From assembly GCF_039555335.1 (NCBI RefSeq), contig NC_092629.1, positions 5,999,432 to 6,063,431 of the forward strand: a stretch of DNA of 64,000 bases, read 5' to 3'. The notes beneath the pieces are model-generated. The model was not told the DNA's origin. It saw only the letters and a program-made list of their open reading frames with translations, and did no database searches. This document shows, piece after piece, positions 48,966 to 60,800 of the stretch; the first letter of the stretch is position 1, and the number at the start of each line of letters is the position of its first letter. The position numbers and the translations under genes are program-made. Origin of the DNA: Amphiura filiformis. Lineage: Eukaryota; Echinodermata; Ophiuroidea; Amphilepidida; Amphiuridae.

Positions 48966-51900
48966 TAATGTATTCTTATATAGCGCATTACATCAAAGAC
49001 CACAAGGCGCTTTACAATTAAAACATGTGTACGTAAAAAACAAAAATACCCATTTAATTATAAATATATACACGAAAAAAGTTATCACAAACTGCAGCTG
49101 TAAAAGAGTGCTCGATTTCGAAAAAGAGCAGTAGTATTACACGTATATCAATACAGTATGTATTGGACTCGCTACACTGTGTTTCACGTTGCTAAACGAT
49201 CATCATTGCTAAAGGGAAATGCTTGTCAGAAGCAGTAGTGTATCAAGCTAACGTCAGCTCCAGTAAGGGTTGTAAAACCTATGTAGGCCTTGCTGGTGGC
49301 AAATTCAAGGAAAGGTATAATAACCATGTTAAGTCGTTTACCCACAAAAAATACAAGAACGAAACCGAATTATCCAAACACGTTTGGAGTCTCAAAGACA
49401 ATAATGTTAAATATGATATATCCTGGGAAACCATCCTCAAATCAAATACTTTTAGGCGCAAAACGGGCATGTGTAATCTATGCCTCGAAGAGAAATTGGC
49501 AATCCTTAATAATAAAAAAGCCGATCCAAACAGATCGTTAAACAAACGGACTGAATTCATAAGCAAATGTCGACATGGCAACACTGCCAGGAAGAAGAGA
49601 AAACCTCCGTAGTTTGTAGTCATTCGCCTGATGATCGTTTAGCAACGTGAAACACAGTGTAGCGAGTCCAATACATACTGTATTGATATACGTGTAATAA
49701 TTATAAATATACATCATTAAGAAATATGAAAAAAAATTAAATAGGCACACGATGAACATTGCACAAAAGGGATTGCACGGACAAAATACATGCAAAATGA
49801 GCAAAGAAACAACTAAGTGAAATGTTCAAAGTGACGGCATAAGCAATAAAGCAAAATAAGTTTAACCAACACGAATCAACACAAAAGTTAGACATTTTAC
49901 ACAGTTTTTCACTATTTTGCAGCATTTTCAAATTTCAGTGAGCAAACCCCGAATTCCGTGAATTTTTCCGTTTTTCCGTATCACGGAGAAATCATGGCTT
50001 TAGGCTAGAGTAAGGCCAGTACCATCTTAGGGCAGCATATATGTGATCTCACTCCTGACACCAATAATACTTTTGTCTACGTCAATTTGCTTGTCTTCCA
50101 GATCTGTTTGGCTGAATTTGCCTTTCACCACCTTCCTCAAGTTTCTATCATGCTTTCTTGGTCTTGTAATGTATACGTTCTATTACGGTAAGATATGAAA
50201 GACCTAAACGAGGGAACACTTTGTGGCGCATTTGTTGTATTTGTTTGTGAGTTCGTTTGATTGTTTAAACGGTCGCTCATCTGTGGAGACCCACTTGGAT
50301 TCTGGTACATGCAAAATGCTCCAGCTAGGTGAAAATGTCTATTGAGTCTTTCTTATTTATTATGTAATGTGTAAAGTACGGTAAACTACATGTTATTATT
50401 ATCAGTCTGTCAAATCGAGTCATATTACAACGAGAGGTGAGACTGTCACCTAGTACAAAACCATGGTTTGCAAGCAGTGTTCGTTTTATATCATAGGTGG
50501 GGTTGTTGCCACTCAATCAATTAAATCATTTTACGATAATACCGAATGTTAGGTGAGACTGCCACCTTATACAAAACCATGGTTGCAAGCAGTGTTCGTT
50601 TTATATCATAGGTGGGGTTGTTGCCACTCAATCAATTAAATCATTTTACGAAATACCGAATGTTAGGTGAGAATGCCACCTTATACAAAACCATGGTTGC
50701 AAGCAGTGTTCTTTTTATATCATAGGTGGGGTTGTTGCCACTCAATCAATTAAATCATTTTACGATAATACCGAATGTTTAGGTGAGACTGCCACCTTAT
50801 ACAAAACCATGGTTTGCAAGCAGTGTTCGTTTTATATCATAGGCGGGGTTGTTGCCACTCAATCAATTAAATCATTTTACGATAATACCGACTGTTTAGG
50901 TGAGACTGTCACCTTATACGAAACCATGGTTGCAAGCAGAGTTACTTTTTATATCATAGGTGGGGTTGTTGCCACTCAATCAATTAAATCATTTTACGAA
51001 ATACCGAATGTGTACTCTCCCGACGAAATGTCTTTCCGCAGTAACAATTGTTGAATTTTTAGTAAATAATACAAACTTGAAACCTATTTATTACTTTAAT
51101 TATCATCTATAATACCTGAATCAGATTTAGTCAACTTTTCAACATCAAAACATTGCTGGAAAATTACGAAATAAACTTTCTTACGATCTCATGAAAAACC
51201 TGTACAAAATCCCCATAGAAGAAGTGGCGGCGCTGTACTTAAATAGCTAATTATGACGTCAATCCTTGACGACAATCATAACAACAGATGGCGCCCGGGG
51301 TATTTGAACTCTTTTTAAAACATGTGATGCATAACAAATGCCTACCTGCCTATGTCGAGTGGTGTAGTCGAACGGTGAACCTGTCTTGCATTGCTATTGT
51401 CATGTCAGTTGTTTCAAGTCCGGTGTCTTGTTTCAGAATGTCGACATATGTTAGGGCAGGCCTTCCTTGTTTCCTGTTCCCATGCTTCGGAATCCAGTGC
51501 ACCAGTTGATATACAGGTTTTATCTTGCTTTTATAGCACTGACCAGCAAACCGAGTCCTTCTCTCTCTGATCTTTGGAAGGTCACCATACAGCTCTTTGT
51601 TTGTCATGTGTTGTTTCCAGTGGACATTGCACATTGACCTCAACAGCCTGGTATATCAGCCATCCAGCTCCTTTGCCAGTTTGGAAGTGACTGTCCATGC
51701 CTCACACCCATAGAACAGTATCGATTCCACTGTTGCTGTAAGTAGGCGCTGTTTGAATCTTCCTGAGAGCGACGACTACGTGTTCTTCTTTCCAGTTGGA
51801 ATCCAAGTTCCTCTTCCTTACCCTCTATTGCTGTTCTTAGAGCATAATCCAGTATCACTACAAATAAATATGGAGCGAGAGTGTCGCCCTGCAGTACACC

Positions 51901-54900
51901 GGCCAGTATTTCGAAGAGGTCTGTTTCTCCATCAGGTGAAATCACTTTTGCTTTTGTCTTTGCATACATATTAGCAATGGCTTTAACAAGCTGCTCAAGA
52001 ACCCCATAAGCTTTCAGGATTTTCAACAATTTGACCCTGTGGATGGTATCAAAAGCCTTTCGAAAGTCAATAAAGGTAATAATTGTAGGAAGGTTGTTAG
52101 CTTTGATCCCTTCGATGAGCCTCCGTAGGGCAAGAATATGGCCGACTGTGGTCCTACCAACTCGGAATCCATTTTGATTGTTTCTCATGTGTTCATCGAG
52201 TTCTGGTATGATCAATATTATGAATTATGATACAAAAGGAATAAGGGTATTCCCCGATTACAACGGATTAGTAATTATTATGCGATTATGTTATTTGCCA
52301 CCATCCAAAAGAGATAACTTCCATTCAGTTAATATCATGCAGCCCCACTACAGGGATTTCCTATCAGCGCATTATAGTTTAATTTCGACTTCCAAAATCT
52401 CGTGCAATATATTCTTGTATCACACTCAAAGCCATTCAATATTATATAAATATTGACGAGGGATCTGTTCGATATAATTTGAGAACAAAGGAGATTCATG
52501 GCTCAATGGACAATTGCCCGAAATCTGGACGGCCGAAAAAAACAACACCAAGATAATAATAACAACCGAACCCAAATTGCGTTGTATCACACATTACTGA
52601 TGATGACCAGCAGTGCAGTCGGGATAACTGCAAGTCGATCATGATAACGTTTTGATAGCAAGAGGATGTCATAATGAGCCTCATTAAACAGCGCCGCCAC
52701 TTTTTCCAATGGAATGTTACTGTGTAATTAATCGCAAAATAAGGACATTTTTTCTTTCTTTCTTTTGTAATAAATGAGGTTCCAAGTTCCTGCAATTATG
52801 ACTATTATTGATTAAAGGGTTTATATTTAGTGACAGTTAGGTTCGATACGTTTTCCATTTGTAGTATCATTACCATTTAACTTTTGTGCGGTTATAGGTG
52901 GTGCGGAAAGACATTTCGTCGGGAGATTACGTGAGACTGTCACCCAATACGAAAATATGGTTTTCAAGCAGAGTTCTTATTATATCATAGGTGGGGTTCT
53001 TGTCACCCAATCAATCAAATCGTTTTACGAAGTACCGAATGTTTAGGTGAATCTGCAACCTATTATACGAAACAATGGTTTCCAAGTAAAGTTCTTTTTA
53101 TATCATAGGTAGAGTTGTTGCCACCCAATTAAATCATTTTACTCCATAGTTAGCATATGTGCATACTATTGAGCGCTGTTGAAAACATGAAATTGTACCA
53201 AAGTCTGGCGCTTTACCAACTGGGCTAATGAGGTTGAGAGACATATTTGTAGGTTTACTTGTTCGTATAACTATCGATTTGCTCAAAACCCTTTACATGT
53301 TTGTGGATGGGGCTCTTCATGTTTGCATGTTTTAAAAGCGCTCGATTGCTAACATATGCTAACTATCGAGTTTTTACGGAACCGAATGTTTAGATGAGAC
53401 TGACACCTAATTAAGAAATAAAGGGTAATGCATGATCCTTTACACGAAAATAATGTGTCCGAGGCAGTAAAACGTAAATAATGGGTGAGGCGCAGCCGAA
53501 CCCATTATTTAAACGTTTTACTGCCGAGGACACATTATTTGCGTGTAAAGGATGATGCTGCACCCTTTATTTCTATTCTATTACCACAAAATAGTGTGAT
53601 TTAAAGAGAAAATATCAATTTTTTTGCCCAAATATTTCAAGTTATTTACCTCAAGGTGGAGCGCATACACGTAGCCAAAGCGTATGCACATTCCAATAAC
53701 ACAACCTAACATTCCATCCCCCCTATAAGCAGGTATGCACATATATACAATAACACACCCCTGACATTCCATTCTCCCCTACATAAGCAGGTGTGCTGTG
53801 CACTCTGCTGTGCGCTGTGATGACAGAAGAACATAAAGTTCGTTGCCCTTGACACTTTATCGCTAATTAATGGTCTGTCACGTGACGCGTTTCAACAAAT
53901 CACAGTGCGCGATTTTGAATAATGGGTCGTGGGGGTAATAGAATACTAAACCATGGGTTTCAAGTAGAGTTCTTTTTACATCATAGGTGGGGTTGTTGCT
54001 ACCCAATCACCAATGACAACTAATAATGCATATGATCCAGATGTACGCACACCCCCGAACTACACCAGTCCTGATCAGGTACGTATGCTACAAACCGTTT
54101 ATAATTGAAGGCCGAATTAAAAAGTATAGATTACGTCTGAAATCAGGGCAAAGGCGCAGCGTGATCGGTTGCTGACTTGCACAGTATGGCATGACAGGAC
54201 GTCAGACGCAAACTAGTCTTTTTAATTCGGTCTTCAATTATAGGTATCGTACCATTTGGGAATCATAAGTAAAAAGTTACCAGCCTAAACTTTTAGAGAT
54301 TTTTTAGGCCGCAGGAATTTCACCTGATTATTTAAAATTGACTTTTACAATATTTTGAAGCATTAAAATATACTGGGCCTGTTACTGGACCGCTAGACAG
54401 GAAAATTACCAGCCCGACTAAAAAGCTACAGGCTAGTGTCCGGCGTGCTGTGGATATTTCGGACGCTGTGACTCCTCCTCCTCACTCACTCACTCACTCA
54501 CTCACTCACTCACTCACTCACTCACTCACTCACTCACTCACTCACTCACTCACTCACTCACTCACTCACTCACTCACTCACTCACTCACTCACTCACCAC
54601 TCACTCACTCACTCACCCATGCCCAAACATGTCTCTCGGTCCAGGTATTTCTATATGAGTTAAACGAGAAAATCAGAAAGCCGTCCATACAGGATCATAG
54701 TTTAATTCGTTAATATAATGAAATATGCCTAAACGGGGTGATACCTAAATTAACCGAAATATGTGAAATAGGTGAAGGATCTATGATACATTTATGTATT
54801 GTATTAAACTATATTTTATTGCCATTTATGTTTTTGAATCATATAATATTTTTTATAAATAAGTAAACCTTTACTTCATTCGTTTTGTGCTAGTGTGCAA

Positions 54901-57822
54901 CGACCAATTAAGGTGGCATGATTCCGCAACGTTGTGGAATGATGGCTAATTCATAAGGTACCAGTTTGAAAATATTATACACAAGTTTGGGTTAAAATAA
55001 ATTGCACAAAACTATCTTTACAGTAATAGATGTTTCAGCACTGCCTGAACCATTGTAAAGTGACATTCCCTTGCAAAAATCCTTGCATCATTCCGCAACG
55101 CGTTAAGAATTCATGAATTGCAAGGATAATTTTTAAATATACGATAAAATTAAAACGTTAATAATTATTTCTTGATAGATGGTGATAGTTATTATGTTAC
55201 ATCATATGCCTAACATTCAGTGCTAAATTTCACTTCCAAGAATTTTAGACTCGCAGAATGTTGACAAATTATCGGGTAAAAAAATGGTGTTAAATATTTT
55301 TGGATAAATAGTGATATTTGTCAGCTAACATAATTAGCTAAGTATAATGAAACACAATTTACTTAAATGTATTCATACCTTTCATTCCGCAACGCTCCTT
55401 GCATCATGCCGTAACGTGTTGGAAAATCTGGTATAAAGAGACAATGCCTATGATTTCTTTTTCAAATGGATACTGATAATTGTTACACACCGACATCGCC
55501 CGGTTAATAATTACATTACACAGCAGAGGCACTGATATGAATACCCGGGATCGATACTCGTGAATGTGCTATGCACGATTTGATATTCAGACGATATATC
55601 TTTGGATACCGGGGTAGAAAATGATGAAAATCTCCCTTGCGTCTTGAAAAAGAAGCTTGAGTCTTGAACTCAAAACCTACAAAAATTAAGATTTTATATG
55701 TGCCGAACTATAGCGCAGCGCGTAGGCTAGCCCCACTCACTCGTGGAAGCAGTCTAAAAGCAGATGACCATTGACTTCATCATGGCGTATACATGCTCAC
55801 TCACACACAGAGAGGTCGATTCCCAGGCTATTGTCAGTAGGCTTAGTCGGATGTCCCTCGGCTCATTATGCGTCTCAAAGGTCGAAACAAAATGGCCATG
55901 CGTGGCTGTGGATTCAACCTACCATGGCGATTTCTGCCATGAAGATATCGGGGCGATGACACTGTGTGTTAGTTACATCCTAAGCTTTACATTAAGTAGC
56001 AAATTTTAACACCTCAGATTATTAAACTCACAGCGTTTGCCAAAAATGTTTTAGTGAAAAAATACTGCTCCGGTGCGCATCATTCAGCAAGTTTGCATAT
56101 GCAAATTCGGAAATAAGGGTGGTTTGGAAAAGTTTTTCCTACCTTAATCATTCAATTTACCAATAATAGTTGACCATTATTAAAATTTGCGATTAAGCAT
56201 CATTAGTTTGATCTCGTGCAATAGTTGGTAATGTTTTAATGTTCCAGTATACGATGGGTAAGCCTCTTCCCTTGTTTGTAAGATATATACAATTATGATG
56301 CTGGCTAGTAAGCATCATTCATTGATCAAGTACGCTGGTGTGTTATGTTGTTGTTGTTTTTTCAAAATTCCGATTTTTACACTTAAATGAAATATTTCTA
56401 CTTTCTCTTTTTATATCACAGATCCTGATTTACTTTATCAGTCAGCAGTTCGGACACATTCCTGGCTACCAGGGCTTATTCATTGCCTGTCTTTTTGCCG
56501 GTGCTTTAAGGTTGTTTAAAAACTTATAAACCCTAGTACTACCAACCCCCTAAGATTTTTCATCCGCCATACAAAACGCGCCAGATTACGTCCAAACGAC
56601 TATAGCTAATCATAGATCCATCCTTTGCGCTCATTTTAGTATAAATACAATTTGAGAGCCGCCGACATACCTGAAGGTAAGCTAGGCCGACCATCAAAAC
56701 TGACCATAGAGACATTAAAACCCATGATTTTCATTTTGCTCTTGTAACATGATTCCAACAGATATCGACTTTTTAGGAGAAAATCCCAGGTGGTATGCGC
56801 CGTGCATTCTCTAAATTCAGTAAATTTCCATCGTCAACCGTGTAATTGAATGGGATTATTGGGAACCGTTGGGGTTCGATAATGAACCCGCAAAACTAAC
56901 CGAGTATGGAAAATGCCATACGGCCGACCGGTTTTGCCAGCTCTCTCCGACCATCATGCCACCTGCCGCCTATAAAATCTGGTGAAAATCGCATACTCGT
57001 TGAACTTCTTAAGCCAAAAATTCTATTTTGCCCATATTTTTGTGCAATTGGCCCAGTGGCGTGACCAGATCTGACCTTCCGGGGGATTTAAAATTGTTGA
57101 TCAAAAGTAGTAGTATTTATGTGCGAGCCTAAATTTTTCCGCATTTTTTTGTGTCGGGGGGGGGGGGGGCAAAATAAAATTTTTGGGGCAACGGCGAAAA
57201 GAATTTGAATGGCCTCATACAATACATATACCTGTTTTGTTTTTAGAGACTGTGCATGTCTTCGAGCTTCCAAAAAGGCTATATTGTGACATTTACTCTA
57301 TTTTGGCTTATGATCGGGGTGAATTTTGGTGAAAAAGGGGCTCCTTGCCCCTCTTAATTTTTTTCAGAGGGGCACTTTTTTCTTTCATTGTCACTCTGCC
57401 CCCGCCCACCCCTCCCCCTCCCACCCGCTGGCTACGCTACTGTTGCACATACATACATTGTCGCAATTTTTAGGTCCATTTTTCATGGTTGGCCAAGTTT
57501 GTGTGAGTGTGGTACTGTGGTGGGTGTGTAGTGTGGGGTTGTGTGTGGATATGTGTGTGCGTGTGGGGTGTGTTTGGAGGAGTGTAGGGATGTTCACGGA
57601 TTTTAACACGCCCTTATTCTTTATTAAATACTTTTCTGTTTTATCAGCACTATAGATTCTGGTTTAAACGCAATAACTGCCGTAACGCTAGTGGATGTCA
57701 TTAAACCTGTACGGAGGTGGCGACGCAGACGTCAGTTACGAACAAACAATATCTCATTCTCTTCTCATGATGTTCTTAGCCCTAGCACCTCAGTATCTGG
57801 TTGGTAAACAATCCATCAACCC

Positions 57823-57868
<46 letters not shown>

Positions 57869-60800
57869 TAATTATTTAATCAATCAATTAAGCGATCAAC
57901 TAACCTATCAATTAATGATCTAATCAATTAATCAAATCAACTTACTTAAACAGCTATTGATTAAATCATAGAAATATCCAATCATTAAAGGCCAATTCAG
58001 TGACTTGCTCATCCGGACGATCGTAAAAATCATCAAAATTCAGATTTTGGTGTCATTGTCATTGTCATAGATATGCTAACATAGCCTGCTAGTGGTTCAG
58101 CCGAAAGCCGTGTATTTAAGACGAAATAAGGCATTAACATGAATCTGTAATTTATATACTGACAGTATATAAATTATCTACATGTATTGCAATGGGACAA
58201 CAACTTTGTCAACTGTTTTCTTCGTTTTTGCCGAATTTTAAATTTATGATATTTGTTGTACACTTCGGCTGGGATTACTGAATGGGACTTTAACGTATAT
58301 GGAAGAAAACCTAATACCAATACTGATAAGAACTGTTACGGTTTACTGAAATTCTGCGAATAATTATTTGTTTTCTAATTGTGTATAGATGATACAGCAA
58401 CGGCAGACGCATATAAGTCTTTCTCAAGCACACATGCTCTTCATCAAAATAACAGCGATGAAGATGATGACGATAAAAGTTATGATATTATTCTAACAAA
58501 AATATTAAGTAAGCCATCTTAATATATTATTTGGTGTGTTGTGTGAGTGGGTACCAGTTCTATTTTTGGTATTTGTGTTTTATTAGGTTTTTATCGCTTT
58601 GATTATTCCTTCTTTAATTAAATTTCTTTATTTTGCGACATTGTTCTTGTTTCTTTGTTTGCTTGTTGTTGTTTTTTAATTTTTTGTGCATGATAATATA
58701 ATGTATAATATACTTATTTTTTGTATAAAGCTGCTGTGTTTGGAGCCATTACAATGGGTTTAGCTTTTGCAGCCACAAAATGGGTACATTAGTCTCCATG
58801 GCTTTCACTATATTTGGAGCAGTGGGTGCGCCTCTGGTGGGTGTATTCACTTTGGGTATGTTGTGGACAAGAGCCAATGAAATGTAAGTTCATAGCTATA
58901 TGTATCGATTGCAAATTTGGAAAATGAAATCATTTGGAAACCAGTGTGTCATTGTTTTGTATCATGTGTAAACTTAATGTGTGTTATAGTGAAATCTCCG
59001 ATATTCTCCATCGGTGGCCTCCTCCGCGTATTGGTGTGGATTAAAAAACTCAATTTGGTTTAAACGCGCCTTCTTCATTTGACATATGAAGAGTTTGTTT
59101 CCAAAAGGCGGTAAATCCAAAAGCTGCTTTGTGTAAAATTCATTTGAAGATATTCCTAAGAGTAGCCGTATCCTTGCCAATCTAATAACATTGGACCACT
59201 AGAATAGTTATAACAATTCTTTGGATATCTTTAAAAAATAATTGCAAATCTCTACCTCCCACGTGCGAAGACAAAAATAATAAATATAAAAGAAAATTAT
59301 TTGTTTGTTCCAAAAGGAGCTAAATCCGATGGCAGCCATGTTAAAACTTTGCATTGGAGAATTTTAAGGGAATAAAATGATTTTGAAAATAGTTAGAAAA
59401 TAATCTAGAGCTACAAACATATCCATTCCAATCGATAAATGTCATTTAAACTTTTAAAATGTTAAATATACCATAAAAATATGACACAAGGCAGCTATTG
59501 GATTTAGCGCCTTTTGGAAACAAACTCTTCATATATACATGTATTTTTTCGTTAATGCTTAAACCAACATACTTATCTCGCAACTCACAACATTTGCCGA
59601 TTTAGCAGGACCCTTATGCACTGGTTGAGACTGTGATCCCTATCATTTAGTAAATGCCTTATTGATATTTATCACAGTCCTGGAAGAAGTAACCCTTTAA
59701 CTAACCCAATAAATCCAAGAGTTTGAAATTGTGATATTTAGCAAAAGCATTATGAAAACGAGTGATTGAAGAACATAATATGCATTGCGATCATCTATCA
59801 AGTGCTGAAACTGAAAGCATTATTATTGACCGCAAATAAATGAATCTTTGATAGCGATATGGCCCCCGGCAATAACAACATTATAACTTATATGTTAGAA
59901 AAAACATTTATCAAGCACGAATCACGTGGTTTTATTTAAAACAAACTCAAAACCATAAAAATCAGCCGGCTCTCAATACACGATATTTAAAATTCCCGCG
60001 CGAAATTGCCTGTGGCAATGACGTCATGGTTGTTTGTGCTCAATTGTCGTCAGCCTTCATTGTGTTACTGGGACGTCATTGCCACAGGTAATTTCGGTAC
60101 CCGGTAAATTTGAATATCGCGTGTTGAGAGACGGCGGTTTTATTCGTTTTAAGGTCAATATGAGTTTGTTTTCTATAAACCCACGTGATTTGTCCTTGGT
60201 AAATATTTTTCTAATGTATAAGACATAATGTTGTGATAACCGGAGTGTTTCTCGCCACATATGGTAATATTTCCATAAAAACAATCGTCGATCATTTTGA
60301 TGTCCTTCCGCACGCCATGTACGTACCGTGTTATGAGCGTTCGGCCAATATTTCGATCGTATTTAAAAAAAAACTACTCCATAGGTTTATTCAAAATTTC
60401 GGATTTTATCATAATTGCAGCAACTGAAGCCTTAATTTGTGCAGGGCATGTTAGATAACTGAAGCACATTACAATCGTGTAAATATCAGAATTTTGACAA
60501 ATATTGTGGGTGTCCTCCTTAGCAAATTTTACAACAATGGCTTTAAGCGTTCTTAGAACTTGCACTTGCATTTGAAATTTAAATTGATAAATTGCTTTGA
60601 AATCGTCTTTTAAACTAATGCTACTGTATTTTAATATTTTATCGTTTAAGTGGCACTCTAATAGGCGTGATTGCAGGTTCGACTCTAGGTATATGGGTCG
60701 CTGTAGGAGCCACAGTCAATAGCGACAACCTTGATGAAGCATTTGGCTTGTATAGGGTACGTATTAAGGTTTTTGACAAATAAAAGTAAATATTGCATGC

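Larger units (their letters stand above)
48597..50002. mobile_element. hAT-like non-autonomous element carrying a Penelope cassette
   Basis: TIRs TAAAGCCATGATTTTTCCGTG and CACGGAGAAATCATGGCTTTA (one mismatch) with an 8-bp target duplication GGCTAGAG at 48589-48596 and 50003-50010. An 8-bp TSD is the mark of hAT elements. The interior has further TTCCGTG words near both ends, a (TAA)n microsatellite, and the palindromic GIY-YIG cassette at 49139-49697. No transposase is visible. In SLC5 intron 6. Confidence 0.8.
50435..51014 (+). repeat. Tandem array of exon-8-like cassette units (5 copies)
   Basis: Units of 114-116 bp start near 50435, 50551, 50665, 50781 and 50897. Each has a T-rich stretch and TATATCATAG acceptor, then about 57 nt of exon-like sequence, then a GTGAGA donor at the start of the next unit. 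Exon-like parts: 50497-50552, 50612-50666, 50726-50782, 50843-50899 and from 50960 (interrupted). The third and fourth are 57 nt, phase 1 to phase 1, open, and encode GVVATQSIKSFYDNTECLG (D in place of E in the fourth). The first codons equal those of the real exon 8. Confidence 0.85.

Noticed and set aside
50435-51014. CRISPR-like or simple minisatellite interpretation of the 115-bp repeats
   Set aside because: Units are nearly uniform with no spacers, in a eukaryotic intron, and coincide with splice signals and codons of the neighbouring exon.
54450-54713. THSL-repeat protein
   Set aside because: Translation of the (ACTC)n microsatellite in SLC5 intron 8.
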